Shown here piece after piece: positions 7,733 through 16,553 of a stretch of 64,000 nucleotides of DNA. Below the pieces are notes generated by a model that was not told the origin of the DNA, made no database searches, and worked only from the letters and a program-made list of their open reading frames with translations. Position 1 is the first letter of the stretch. Every line of letters starts with the position of its first letter. Source of the stretch: Streptomyces sp. P9-A4 (GTDB lineage Bacteria > Actinomycetota > Actinomycetes > Streptomycetales > Streptomycetaceae); contig NZ_JAZIFY010000001.1 of the NCBI RefSeq assembly GCF_036634195.1, forward strand, positions 4,040,501 to 4,104,500, written 5' to 3'. Made by a program: the position numbers and the translations under genes.

Positions 7733-8691
7733 CCGAGCAGTCGACGAAGCAGACGGCCGAGACGGCCGAGACGGCCGAGGCGGAGGCCGACGTGGTGGCC
7801 GACGTGGTGGAGCCTGCCGCGGAAGCGGTGCGGCCCGCCCCGCACCCTGTCGTGGACGACGCCGCCCCGGCAGCCGCCCCCGACGCCGCCCCGGACCCTG
7901 TCGTGGAAGCCGCCGCCGCTCCCGCCCCCCGGCGGGCCCGGCGCGTCCTGTGGGCCGTCGCCCGGTGGACGGCCGCCGTCGTCGTGTGCGGCGGCGTCGG
8001 CGCGGGTACGGCCCTGGGGATCACCGGGCTCGACCGGGACGAGGTTCCCGGACTCGCGACCGAGGGCGACGGGCGCTGGGAGTACCCGAAGCTCCGCCTC
8101 CCGGCGCTGCCGGCCGACCGGCCCCGCCCGTTCACCGCGGCCAACGACGGCGAGATCCACTACGCCGACGTGCGCGAACTGCTGCTGCCCCCGCCGGCCG
8201 GGGCGACGCCCGACCCGAAGCTGGACGGCGGGTTCGTGTCCACGGAGGCGTACCTCTCCCTCTACGGGAAGGAGTTCCGCGGCGCCCTCCGGCAGGGCCT
8301 GGCGGACTCCACCCTGCGGCATGTCGCCGCCCGGGGGTGGACGACCCCGGACGGCACCCGGACCACCATCCATCTGCTCCGGTTCAGCTCCGTCGCGTAC
8401 GCCGAGGCGTACCAGGACGAGGCCCTGCAGATCGACTTCACGGACGGCCCGAAGGCGCTGCCGGACGGAGTCGAGAACGTCGTCCCGGAGACCTTCGCGG
8501 ACGACATCGAGGTACCTGAGACGCGCGCGTACGCCTTCCGGGAGAAGAAGCCCTACGGACCCGAGCAGGTCCGCTGGGCCTACGTCCAGGCGGGCGACAC
8601 CCTCGCGCTGATCACCCAGACCCGCAAGGGCGAGGCGCTCGGCGTGCCGTTCCAGCAGACGGTCACGCTGCAGAACCAGCTGCTCGGGTAG
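7729..8691 (+). CDS. single-pass membrane protein, paralog 3 of 3
   Basis: A 320-residue protein with an N-terminal tail rich in Ala, Glu, Val and Pro (1 to about 65, with TAETAETAEAEA repeats), basic residues RRARRVLW, a membrane helix (about 75-98), and an extracellular domain with VRELLLPPPAGATP. The domain shows the same layout as paralog 1, including a YPKLRLPALP stretch before the motif. Function is unknown. It is the last gene of the three-gene operon: a GC-rich intergenic stretch and a tiny membrane protein gene follow. Confidence 0.7.
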   Translation: MTEQSTKQTAETAETAEAEADVVADVVEPAAEAVRPAPHPVVDDAAPAAAPDAAPDPVVEAAAAPAPRRARRVLWAVARWTAAVVVCGGVGAGTALGITGLDRDEVPGLATEGDGRWEYPKLRLPALPADRPRPFTAANDGEIHYADVRELLLPPPAGATPDPKLDGGFVSTEAYLSLYGKEFRGALRQGLADSTLRHVAARGWTTPDGTRTTIHLLRFSSVAYAEAYQDEALQIDFTDGPKALPDGVENVVPETFADDIEVPETRAYAFREKKPYGPEQVRWAYVQAGDTLALITQTRKGEALGVPFQQTVTLQNQLLG

Positions 8692-8792
8692 CCGTACCCC
8701 GCTAGACCCACCTCACCGAGTGGGCCGGGCCCCCGCCCACTAAGCTGGGGTCCGGCCCGTTCCGCCTTCACCGCTCAGTCGAGGAGCACCCC

Positions 8793-8891
8793 GTGATCTT
8801 TTTCTTCGAAACACTGCTGGTCCTGGTCTGCGTGGGCGTGCTCGCCTTCACCGGTCTGGCCGTGAAGAAGCTGTACCAGGGCCAGCGCTAA
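8793..8891 (+). CDS. 32-residue small membrane protein
   Basis: A very short gene with GTG start, preceded by GAGGAG seven bases upstream. It encodes one hydrophobic helix (FFFETLLVLVCVGVLAFTGLAV) followed by a basic tail (KKLYQGQR). The strong ribosome binding site, the clean membrane-helix composition and a position conserved in my memory of Streptomyces support it as real. The role is unknown; it may modulate a membrane protein. Confidence 0.65.
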   Translation: MIFFFETLLVLVCVGVLAFTGLAVKKLYQGQR

Positions 8892-8935
8892 CCCCCTTCT
8901 CGCCAACCACTTCCTAGAGAACGCCAGAGCCGCTC

Positions 8936-9508
8936 ATGATCGAGATCCCCTCCGACCTCAACCCGGGCCTCGTCCCCCTCGCGTTCCTGCTCGGCACGTG
9001 GGAGGGCGCGGGCGTCGCCGACTTCCCCGGCGCCGAGAAGTGCAACTTCGGCCAGTCCGTGACGTTCAGCCACGACGGCCGGGACTTCCTGGAGTACACG
9101 TCCCACTCCTGGGTCCTGAACGCCGAGGGCAACAAGGTCCGCCCGCTGGAGAGCGAGAGCGGCTACTGGCGGATCGACAAGGACCGCCAGGTCGAGATCG
9201 TCATGGTCCGCGACCAGGGCATCGTCGAGATCTGGTACGGCGAGCTCGCCGACCAGAAGCCGCAGATCGACCTGGCGACGGACGCCGTCGCCCGGACGGC
9301 GGCCTCGGGCCCGTACTCCGGCGGCAAGCGCCTCTACGGCTACGTCAAGAGCGACCTGATGTGGGTGGGCGAGAAGGCGACCCCCGAGGTCCCGCTGCGG
9401 CCGTACATGTCGGCGCACCTCAAGAAGGTCGTCACGCCGGAAGAGGTCGCGGAGATGGCCCGCAACCTTCCCGACATGCCCGACGACGGCATCGCCTTCT
9501 TCCGCTAG
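8936..9508 (+). CDS. nitrobindin-like heme-binding protein (DUF1794, FABP family)
   Basis: A 190-residue beta-barrel protein. The family signature GTWEGAG near residues 21-27 (LLGTWEGAGVADFP) is typical of bacterial nitrobindins, which bind ferric heme in a ten-stranded barrel and act on nitric oxide or peroxynitrite. The fifth-ligand histidine normally lies near the C-terminus; His162 in YMSAHLKK is a candidate. The function for this species is inference. It sits upstream of the metal regulator nur and in the same direction. Confidence 0.85.
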   Translation: MIEIPSDLNPGLVPLAFLLGTWEGAGVADFPGAEKCNFGQSVTFSHDGRDFLEYTSHSWVLNAEGNKVRPLESESGYWRIDKDRQVEIVMVRDQGIVEIWYGELADQKPQIDLATDAVARTAASGPYSGGKRLYGYVKSDLMWVGEKATPEVPLRPYMSAHLKKVVTPEEVAEMARNLPDMPDDGIAFFR

Positions 9509-9550
9509 GAAGTCTGGGGCGGCGCGCCGCGCCCTCCTACACTGGGGGGC

Positions 9551-10033
9551 GTGGTGAGCACCGACTGGAAAAGCGACCTGCGGCAGCGCGGTTACCGGCT
9601 GACGCCGCAGCGTCAGCTCGTCCTGGAGGCCGTCGACGCGCTGGAGCACGCGACGCCCGACGACATCCTGGTGGAGGTCCGCAGGACGGCCTCCGGGGTG
9701 AACATCTCCACCGTCTACCGGACCCTGGAGCTCCTTGAGGAGCTCGGGCTGGTGAGCCACGCCCATCTGGGGCACGGGGCTCCGACGTACCACCTCGCCG
9801 ACCGGCACCACCATCTGCACCTGGTGTGCCGTGACTGCTCCGGGGTGATCGAGGCGGACGTCGAGGTCGCCGCCGAGTTCACCGGGAAGCTCCGGGAGAC
9901 CTTCGGCTTCGAGACGGACATGAAGCACTTCGCCATCTTCGGCCGCTGCGCGGACTGCACGAAGAAGGCGGCGGAGGACCGCGCCCGGCAGGAAGAGGAG
10001 ACCGCGTCCGGGGCGACGGGGACCGCGCCCTGA
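9551..10033 (+). CDS. nur: Nur, nickel-responsive Fur-family repressor
   Basis: A 160-residue Fur-family regulator. Numbering from GTG 9551, every metal ligand I recall from the S. coelicolor Nur structure falls in place: His33, His86, His88 and His90 for the M-site and His70, His72 and His126 for the nickel site. It keeps the winged helix (ISTVYRTLELLEELGLV) and lacks a canonical second CxxC pair at the end, though CRDC and CADC occur. Nur represses nickel uptake and the Fe-superoxide dismutase when nickel is present. A second in-frame GTG at 9554 is possible, but the residue numbers favour 9551. Confidence 0.92.
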   Translation: MVSTDWKSDLRQRGYRLTPQRQLVLEAVDALEHATPDDILVEVRRTASGVNISTVYRTLELLEELGLVSHAHLGHGAPTYHLADRHHHLHLVCRDCSGVIEADVEVAAEFTGKLRETFGFETDMKHFAIFGRCADCTKKAAEDRARQEEETASGATGTAP

Positions 10034-10065
10034 GGGACCGGGCCTCCGAGTCGTAGGCTTTTCTC

Positions 10066-11031
10066 ATGAAGAGCCCTCTGCTGTCCCTGCCCGGTGCCGT
10101 CGCCGCCGAAGGCCGCGACGAAGGTGTCGCCGCGCACTACGGCGACCTGTTCCGCGAGCAGCGCTCCCTCGCCGACGGACACGGTTTCGTCGACCTCTCG
10201 CACCGCGGTGTCGTCGCCGTCACCGGTGACGACCGGCTGAGCTGGCTGCACCTGCTCGTCACCCAGTACATGACGGACCTGGCGCCCGGCCGGGCCACCG
10301 AGGCGCTGATCCTGTCCGGGAACGGGCACATCGAGCACGCCCTGTACCTCGTCGACGACGGCGAGACGCTGTGGGCGCACGTCGAGCCGGGGACGCGGGA
10401 GGAACTCGTCGCGTACCTGGAGTCGATGAAGTTCTACTACCGCGTCGAGGTCGCCGACCGTACGGAGGACATCGCCGTCGTCCACCTCCCGGCCGGCTCC
10501 ATCGCCGAGGTGCCCGAGGGCGCCGTCGTACGGGAGACCCCGCACGGCCGCGAACTGTTCCTGCCCCGTGCCGACCTGGAGTCCTTCGCCGCCTCCCACG
10601 GGCCGGCCGCCGGCATCCTCGCGTACGAGGCGCTGCGCGTCGAGGCGCACCGCCCGAGGCTCGGCTTCGAGACCGATCACCGGACCATCCCGCACGAGGT
10701 CGGCCTCATCGGCAGCGCCGTCCACCTCCAGAAGGGCTGCTACCGGGGCCAGGAGACCGTCGCCCGGGTGCAGAACCTGGGGAAGCCGCCGCGCCGCCTG
10801 GTCTTCCTGCACCTGGACGGCAGCGAGGTCCTGCTCCCGGCCCACGGCACCCCGCTCCGCCTGGCGTCCGACGGCGAGGAGGGCCGCCAGCTCGGCTTCG
10901 TGACGACGGCGGTCCGCCACCACGAACTGGGCCCGATCGCCCTGGCCCTGGTGAAGCGCAACGTCCCGGTGGACGCACCGCTGATCGCGGGGACGACGGC
11001 GGCGGCACAGGAGACGGTGGTCGAGCCGTAG
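10066..11031 (+). CDS. ygfZ: YgfZ/GcvT-domain folate-binding protein
   Basis: A 321-residue protein related to the T-protein of glycine cleavage. The diagnostic loop KGCYRGQETVARVQNLGK (residues about 225-242) includes the conserved Cys of YgfZ, which supports assembly or repair of iron-sulfur proteins using tetrahydrofolate. The N-terminus has the GcvT-like FVDLSHRGVVAVTGDDRLSW. It directly follows nur, 32 bp apart, and could be cotranscribed with it. Confidence 0.88.
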   Translation: MKSPLLSLPGAVAAEGRDEGVAAHYGDLFREQRSLADGHGFVDLSHRGVVAVTGDDRLSWLHLLVTQYMTDLAPGRATEALILSGNGHIEHALYLVDDGETLWAHVEPGTREELVAYLESMKFYYRVEVADRTEDIAVVHLPAGSIAEVPEGAVVRETPHGRELFLPRADLESFAASHGPAAGILAYEALRVEAHRPRLGFETDHRTIPHEVGLIGSAVHLQKGCYRGQETVARVQNLGKPPRRLVFLHLDGSEVLLPAHGTPLRLASDGEEGRQLGFVTTAVRHHELGPIALALVKRNVPVDAPLIAGTTAAAQETVVEP

Positions 11032-11145
11032 GGCGGTCGGGCGTGGCCGCGCCGGGGGCTGTCTTTCCGGGTGCGTGGCCCGCGCCCGTACGACGGCCCC
11101 GGCGCCCCGCGCGCGGGGCTGTCGGACCCCGGGCGGCTCGGGCCC

Positions 11146-11571
11146 TCACACCTCGATCAGTACCGTGAACGGGCCGTGGTTCGTGAGTGAGACGCGCATG
11201 TCCGCTCCGAAGCGGCCCGTTTCCACGTGGGCGCCCAGGTCGCGCAGTCTTGCCACCACCTCGTCCACGAGGGGTTCGGCGACCGGGCCGGGGGCCGCCG
11301 CGTTCCAGGTGGGGCGGCGGCCCTTGCGGGCGTCTCCGTAGAGGGTGAACTGGGAGACGACGAGCAGCGGCGCGTTCACGTCCGAGCATGACTTCTCGCC
11401 GTCCAGTACCCGGACGGACCAGAGCTTTCTGGCCAATTGGGCCGCCTTCTCCGGGGTGTCGTCATGCGTCACCCCGACGAGCACGCACAAGCCCTCCCCG
11501 GTGATCTCACCGACGGTCTCCCCTGCGACGACGACGCTCGCGCCGTCCACCCTCTGCACCACTGCACGCAT
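11146..11571 (-). CDS. dtd: D-aminoacyl-tRNA deacylase
   Basis: A 141-residue minus-strand enzyme that hydrolyses D-amino acids, and glycine mischarged on tRNA-Ala, from tRNA. It carries both family motifs: SQFTLYGD (with the catalytic Thr) and the Gly-cisPro motif in TNHGPFTV near the C-terminus. The length is normal for DTD. The ATG at 11571 begins [13 protein letters not shown], as expected; open frame upstream of it has no family similarity. It is divergent from rsiG. Confidence 0.95.
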   Translation of the reverse strand: MRAVVQRVDGASVVVAGETVGEITGEGLCVLVGVTHDDTPEKAAQLARKLWSVRVLDGEKSCSDVNAPLLVVSQFTLYGDARKGRRPTWNAAAPGPVAEPLVDEVVARLRDLGAHVETGRFGADMRVSLTNHGPFTVLIEV

Positions 11572-11710
11572 ACGCCCCAACCTACCGATCCGCCCCCAGT
11601 CCGACGGATGAGGGGCCGAACGGGTGCAGAGCGCCTGCACGTGCGCGTACAGGAGTGGCACCATGCGTGTCAGGCGGTGCGGCTCCGCACCGGTCGAGGG
11701 GACGATTCTC

Positions 11711-12331
11711 ATGAGTGCACCTGGCACCGGGCCGACGCCGTCCGGCCCCGTACCGCTGATCCGCACCGGAACCCGGGGCGGAGGAGCGGGCGCCGGCCCC
11801 GTCACACGCCCACCCGTGCAGCGGACCGCCGAACCGGCCCTGCCGGACCGGGCCGAACCGGACTTCGGCGCACTGCGGCTGCCCGAACTGCGCGCGCTGC
11901 GCCGGGACGCCCAGAGCGACGAGGCCGACCTGAGCTACGTACGCCGGATGCTCCAGGGCCGGATCGACATCCTGCGCGCCGAGCTGGCGCGGCGGACCGA
12001 CCCGGAGGCCCCGGTCCTCGACCGGCTCTCCGAGATCCTCGCCGACGTGCCCTCGCGGCACCGCAGCTCGGCCCGGCACGTGACCCTGTCGACGCCCCGC
12101 AGCGAGGAGTACCGGCGGCTCGCGGCCGAGATGCTGTCGGAGGTCGAGCTGTCGGACCTGACGGCCCGCACGGACGACGAGCTGCACGCGGGGATGGGGC
12201 GGCTCGCCGGGTACGAGCAGCAGATCTCGCGGCGCCGCCAGCACCTCCAGCGGACCGCCGACGGATGCAGCGCGGAGATCGCCCGCCGCTACCGCGAGGG
12301 CGAGGCCCAGGTCGACGACCTGCTGGCCTGA
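11711..12331 (+). CDS. rsiG: RsiG, c-di-GMP-dependent anti-sigma factor for WhiG
   Basis: A 206-residue protein with a Pro/Gly-rich N-terminus and two long helices. Both helices carry the c-di-GMP motif E(x3)S(x2)R(x3)Q(x3)D exactly: [16 protein letters not shown] in the first and [16 protein letters not shown] in the second. In Streptomyces RsiG binds a c-di-GMP dimer with these two motifs on an antiparallel coiled coil, and then sequesters the sporulation sigma factor WhiG. The start at ATG 11711 has GAGGGGAC upstream; an ATG at 11663 is an alternative. Confidence 0.93.
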   Translation: MSAPGTGPTPSGPVPLIRTGTRGGGAGAGPVTRPPVQRTAEPALPDRAEPDFGALRLPELRALRRDAQSDEADLSYVRRMLQGRIDILRAELARRTDPEAPVLDRLSEILADVPSRHRSSARHVTLSTPRSEEYRRLAAEMLSEVELSDLTARTDDELHAGMGRLAGYEQQISRRRQHLQRTADGCSAEIARRYREGEAQVDDLLA

Positions 12332-12471
12332 GGCCGGGAGGCCGGTGGGCGGGGAGGCCGGGAGGTGGGGAACGGGGCGCGGGCGGAGTGCCTGTTCGCC
12401 CGCCCCCCCCGTGCGCGTACCCCCGGAAAAGTCGGGTGCGGTCGTGCCCGGGCCGTGCATAGGGTCGAGGG

Positions 12472-13716
12472 ATGACTGTCGACGTACGCACGGTGGCGGA
12501 GTCCGAGTTCCCCGACTGGCTTCGGGCCCTGCGCACCGGGTTCCTCCGCCCGCCCGTCGTGTCCGACGCGGAGGCCGCCGACCGGCTGGCCCACGCCGAC
12601 CTCGCGCGGACGCTCGCCGCCTTCGACCGTGACCGCGTCGTCGCCACCTTCCGGTCGTTCCGGCAGGAGGTCGGCACGGTCGGCGGAGGCACCCTCACCG
12701 CCGACGCCATCACCCAGGTCACCGTCTCCCCGACGCACCGCAGGCGCGGACTGCTCGGCCGGATGATGGGCGACGACCTCGGCGCCGCCCGGGAGCGCGG
12801 CGACGCCATCGCGACCCTGATCGCCGCCGAGTACCCGATCTACGGGCGGTTCGGCTTCGGCCCGGCGAGCTGGGCCACCGAGTGGAGCGTCGACCTGCGC
12901 CGCGCGGGCCTCGACCCGCGCCGCTCGGGCCGCCCGGAGGACGGCGGCCGGATCGACCTCACCGACGCCGACGAGATCCGCAAGACCGGCCCCGAGGTGC
13001 ACCGCCGGCTCGCCGGCCTCCGCGCCGGGGTCACCCACCGCAGCACCCGCGACTGGGAGTTCGGCACCGGCCTCGGCGTACAGACCGAGCCCTGGACGGA
13101 GCCGTACTACGCGCTCTACCGCAACGAGTCCGGTGAGGCCGAGGGATACGTGGCCTACGGCTCCGACGGGAAGTGGGACGACGCCAAGCAGCCGGTGAAC
13201 ACCGCGAAGGTGCGCGACCTGATCGCCTGCACCCCGGCCGCCGAGCGCGCCCTCTGGACCTACGTCTGCTCCATCGACTGGATCACCACCGTCCGCTCCG
13301 GCTTCCGCGCGCCCGACGACCCGCTGCCGATGCTGCTGCCGGACCCGCGCGCCGCGAAGGTCGTGACGCATGCGGACATGCTGTGGGTCCGCGTCCTGGA
13401 CGTCGTCCGCGTCCTGGAGACCCGTACGTACCCGGTGACGGACGGTCTCGTGCTCGACGTGCGGGACGCGGGCGGATTCGCCGGCGGGCGCTACCGCCTC
13501 GACGCCTCCCCGGACGGCGTCTCCTGTGCCCGTACCACCGAGTCCGCCGATCTCGCCTTCGACATCGCCGAGCTGGGCGTGCTCGCCTTCGGTGACGAGT
13601 CGGCGGTACGGCTCTCCCGGCTGGGGCGCGTGGACGAGCTGACGGCGGGCGCGGCGGCCCGCGCCGACCTGCTGTTCCGCACCCCGCTGCGGGCCTTCTC
13701 GCCCGACATCTTCTGA
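12472..13716 (+). CDS. Eis-like GNAT N-acetyltransferase
   Basis: A 414-residue protein with the three-part Eis architecture: an N-terminal GNAT domain with the acetyl-CoA loop VSPTHRRRGLLGRM (residues about 84-97), a second degenerate GNAT domain, and a C-terminal SCP2-like domain. The C-terminus ends FSPDIF; Eis enzymes use their terminal Phe carboxylate as catalytic base. Eis proteins acetylate aminoglycosides and lysines on diverse substrates, but the natural substrate here is not evident. ATG 12472 lacks a strong Shine-Dalgarno sequence and may be leaderless (TAGGGT 14 bp upstream). Confidence 0.88.
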   Translation: MTVDVRTVAESEFPDWLRALRTGFLRPPVVSDAEAADRLAHADLARTLAAFDRDRVVATFRSFRQEVGTVGGGTLTADAITQVTVSPTHRRRGLLGRMMGDDLGAARERGDAIATLIAAEYPIYGRFGFGPASWATEWSVDLRRAGLDPRRSGRPEDGGRIDLTDADEIRKTGPEVHRRLAGLRAGVTHRSTRDWEFGTGLGVQTEPWTEPYYALYRNESGEAEGYVAYGSDGKWDDAKQPVNTAKVRDLIACTPAAERALWTYVCSIDWITTVRSGFRAPDDPLPMLLPDPRAAKVVTHADMLWVRVLDVVRVLETRTYPVTDGLVLDVRDAGGFAGGRYRLDASPDGVSCARTTESADLAFDIAELGVLAFGDESAVRLSRLGRVDELTAGAAARADLLFRTPLRAFSPDIF

Positions 13717-13767
13717 GCCCCGTACGGCCGCCTCACTAGGATGGCCGCAGGTGGAAAGGGGTATGTC

Positions 13768-14421
13768 GTGACCTCGGAGTCTGCGGATACGTCCGCTTCG
13801 GGTGGTGCGTCCGCGCCCGGTCTGCGTGAGCGGAAGAAGGAGCGGACCCGGCAGGCCCTTTCGGAGGCCGCCATCGCGCTGTTCCTCGAGCGGGGCTTCG
13901 ACGCCGTCTCCGTCGCCGAGGTGGCCGCCGCCGCCGAGGTCTCCAAGCCGACCCTCTTCCGCTACTTCCCCGCCAAGGAAGACCTGGTCCTGCACCGGTT
14001 CGCGGACCACGAGGACGAGTCGGCCCGGGTGGTGACCGCCGGGCGCCGGGCCGGGACCGCCCCGCTCGACGCACTCCACGCCCACTTCCTCGACGGGCTT
14101 TCCCGGCGCGACCCGGTCACCGGACTCTGCGACCATCCGGCGGTCCTCGCGTACCTCCGGCTCCTGTACGACACCCCGGCCCTGGCGGCGCGCATGCAGG
14201 CGTACCAGCGGAGGTCGGAGGCGGTCCTCGCGGGCGCGCTCGGCGGCGACCCCCTGGGCGCGCGGCTCGCCGCCGGCCAGATCGTGGCCGTGCTCCGCGT
14301 CCTGGCCGAGGAGAACACGGCCCGGATCGCGGCCGGGGAGACGGCCGGGCAGGTGGAGGCCGACGCGGTGGCCGCCGCCGGGCTGGCCTTCCGGGCGCTG
14401 CGGGAGGGGCTCCCGTACTGA
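13768..14421 (+). CDS. TetR-family transcriptional regulator
   Basis: A 217-residue regulator. The N-terminal DNA-binding domain contains RKKERTRQALSEAAIALFLERGFDAVSVAEVAAAAEVSKPTLFRYFPAKEDL, of which the core recognition segment is VSKPTLFRYF. The ligand domain is of the type with a C-terminal mycofactocin/MftR-like region (LGARLAAGQIVAVLRVLAEEN). GTG 13768 is chosen for the GGAAAGGGG purine stretch just upstream. The downstream gene is a HelD-family ATPase whose promoter carries a small palindrome, so local control is plausible but unproven. Confidence 0.85.
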   Translation: MTSESADTSASGGASAPGLRERKKERTRQALSEAAIALFLERGFDAVSVAEVAAAAEVSKPTLFRYFPAKEDLVLHRFADHEDESARVVTAGRRAGTAPLDALHAHFLDGLSRRDPVTGLCDHPAVLAYLRLLYDTPALAARMQAYQRRSEAVLAGALGGDPLGARLAAGQIVAVLRVLAEENTARIAAGETAGQVEADAVAAAGLAFRALREGLPY

Positions 14422-14467
14422 AGGGCCCGTACTGAGGGGCCCGTACTGAAGGGCCCGTACTGAAGAG
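14412..14467 (+). repeat. four tandem 14-bp repeats overlapping the tetR stop codon
   Basis: Unit CCCGTACTGAAGGG at 14412, 14426, 14440 and 14454, with one or two changes in copies 2 and 4, followed by a partial fifth unit. The first unit contains the last codons and TGA of the TetR gene. Each unit is near-palindromic (CCCGTAC and GGGCCC parts), so the array could fold after transcription. Confidence 0.85.
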
Positions 14468-14526
14468 CCCGTACGGGGTGATCCCCGCGGGCGAGCATTC
14501 ATAGACGAGTAAAAAATGTAACCCAG

Positions 14527-14545
14527 TAACGTTTTCCGTTAGGCT
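14527..14545 (+). promoter_or_regulatory. promoter region of the HelD-family gene with 5-bp palindrome
   Basis: TAACG (14527-14531) and CGTTA (14537-14541) flank TTTTC. The right arm runs into TAGGCT (14540-14545), a good -10 hexamer eight bases before the ATG, implying a leaderless transcript. A bound regulator here would block the promoter. The assignment is inferred from position. Confidence 0.5.
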
Positions 14546-14552
14546 TGTCGGA

Positions 14553-16553
14553 ATGACGTCACTGGACCTTGAGCTCGCCCGCGAACGCTCCCACCACGAC
14601 GCCTGCCGTGCCGCCCTGATCCGTATGACCGAGGACGTCGCCGGGCAGGTCGTCACCGGCGAGGACACCGCCGCCTCCGGCGCCGACGCCGAGGCGCTCG
14701 GCCGTCACCTCCGCAGCCGCGCCAAGGAGATGCGGGAGCAGCCGCCGGGACCGCTGTTCTTCGCGCGCCTCGACCGCGAGGACGGCCAGACCCACCACAT
14801 CGGCCGCCGCCGCATCGCCGAGGACCACGCCGCCCCGCCCCTCGTCGTCGACTGGCGCGCCCCCGTCTCCCGCGCCTACTACCAGGCGGGCGCCCACGAT
14901 CCGCAGGGCGTCCTCCGTCGCCGCCGCTTCGGCTGGGCCCCGTACAGCCGGGGCGCGTCGGAGGATCTGACCGCCCTGGAGGACGAACAGCTCACGGCCG
15001 GCGGGGCGGTGACGGTGAGCGCCCTCCTCGCCGGGGAGATCGAGCGCCCCCGGGTGGGGCCCATGCGGGACATCACCGCCACCATCCAGCCCGAGCAGGA
15101 CGACCTCGTACGCTCCGACCCGGCCGCCTCCCTGTGCGTGCAGGGCGCGCCCGGCACCGGCAAGACCGCGGTGGGGCTGCACCGGGCCGCGTACCTGCTC
15201 TACACGCATCCGCAGCGGATCCGCCGTTCCGGCCTCCTCGTCCTCGGCCCGCACCGGGCGTTCCTCTCGTACATCTCCGAGGTGCTGCCCTCGCTCGGCG
15301 AGACCGGCATCCGGCAGGCCACCCTCGACGACGAGATCGCGCGCCATCCGGTACGCGCCGAGGACGGCGGGGCGGCGGCGCTGGTCAAGCACGACGCCCG
15401 GATGGCGCAGGTGCTGCACCGCGCGCTGTACGGGCGGGTCGACCCGGCTCCGGCGGACGACCTCGCGGTGCCGGACGGCTCGTACCACTGGAGGCTGCCG
15501 GCCGCGCGGCTCTCGGAGATCGTCGCGGCGGTACGGGAGGAGGCGCCGCCCTACGCGACGGGCCGCGAGCGGGTCCGCGCCCGGATCGTTCGGGATCTCC
15601 AGCTGCGTGCCGAACGCCGCTGGGGGCCCATGGGCGCGGCCTGGGCGCGGCGGATCGAACGGGCGCGGGCGGTCACCGCGTTCCTCGACGCGTGCTGGCC
15701 GAGGACCACGCCCGAGGAGGTCCTCGCGGGCCTCCTCGCGGATCCCGCCGACCCGGCGCTGACCGAGGCCGAGCGGGCGGCGATCCGCTGGGAGCGGCCG
15801 CCGCGCTCGTACCGTTCGGCGCGCTGGACCGCCGCCGACCTCGTCCTCCTCGACGAGCTCGCGGGCCTGATCGAACGGCCCGAGAGCTACGGCCATGTCG
15901 TCGTCGACGAGGCCCAGGACCTCTCGCCCATGGAGTGCCGGGCGATCGCCCGCCGCACCGAGTTCGGCTCGCTCACCGTCCTCGGCGACCTGGCTCAGGG
16001 CACCACCCCGTGGGCGGCCCGCGACTGGCGGGAACAGCTCGCCCACCTCGGCAGGCCCGGGGCGCCCGTGGTGCCGCTGACCCTCGGCTACCGGGTGCCG
16101 GCGGCGATCGTGGACCTCGCGAACCGGCTCCTTCCGCACCTGGGCGCGGACGTGCCGGCGGGCCGGTCGGTGAGGAAGGACGGCGAGGTGACGGTCCACC
16201 GGACGACGGACCTCCGCACGGCGGCCGGCGAGGCGGTACGCGCGGCGCTGGCGGCGGAGGGCTCGGTGGGGGTGATCACGGCGGAGGGGCTGGTCGAGGA
16301 GGTGGGGCGTGCGGTGACGGAGTGTCTGGCGGCGCTGGGGCAGGCGGCGGGGAAGGCCGGGGAGCGGGTGACCGTGCTGCCGGCGAGTGCGGTCAAGGGG
16401 CTGGAGTTCGACCACGTCGTGGCGGTCGAACCGGCCGCGATCGTGGCGGCCGAGGCGCGGGGCGCGAACCGGCTGTACGTGGTGCTCACCCGCGCGGTGT
16501 CCCGGCTGACCCTTGTGCACGAGGAGGAGTTGCCGGAGTGGCTGACGGGGTAG
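14553..16553 (+). CDS. HelD/HelR-family RNA polymerase recycling ATPase
   Basis: A 666-residue superfamily I (UvrD-like) ATPase. The N-terminal region (1 to about 80) is helical and charged, as expected for the arm entering the RNAP secondary channel. Walker A is GAPGTGKTA (about 198-206), motif II is VVDEAQDLSP (about 449-458), and a C-terminal UvrD motif region is VKGLEFDHVVAV. Actinobacterial HelD/HelR removes RNA polymerase from DNA and can displace rifampicin. I found no copy of the rifamycin-associated element upstream. The likely leaderless ATG is at 14553. The 3' end overlaps the convergent WYL gene by 68 bp. Confidence 0.85.
   Translation: MTSLDLELARERSHHDACRAALIRMTEDVAGQVVTGEDTAASGADAEALGRHLRSRAKEMREQPPGPLFFARLDREDGQTHHIGRRRIAEDHAAPPLVVDWRAPVSRAYYQAGAHDPQGVLRRRRFGWAPYSRGASEDLTALEDEQLTAGGAVTVSALLAGEIERPRVGPMRDITATIQPEQDDLVRSDPAASLCVQGAPGTGKTAVGLHRAAYLLYTHPQRIRRSGLLVLGPHRAFLSYISEVLPSLGETGIRQATLDDEIARHPVRAEDGGAAALVKHDARMAQVLHRALYGRVDPAPADDLAVPDGSYHWRLPAARLSEIVAAVREEAPPYATGRERVRARIVRDLQLRAERRWGPMGAAWARRIERARAVTAFLDACWPRTTPEEVLAGLLADPADPALTEAERAAIRWERPPRSYRSARWTAADLVLLDELAGLIERPESYGHVVVDEAQDLSPMECRAIARRTEFGSLTVLGDLAQGTTPWAARDWREQLAHLGRPGAPVVPLTLGYRVPAAIVDLANRLLPHLGADVPAGRSVRKDGEVTVHRTTDLRTAAGEAVRAALAAEGSVGVITAEGLVEEVGRAVTECLAALGQAAGKAGERVTVLPASAVKGLEFDHVVAVEPAAIVAAEARGANRLYVVLTRAVSRLTLVHEEELPEWLTG

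Noticed and set aside
14440..14553. Rifamycin-associated element before the HelD-family gene
   Set aside because: I looked for the GGGGCTTGCGGCAAGGCCC-type palindrome and saw no close match. Only the small TAACG palindrome is present.
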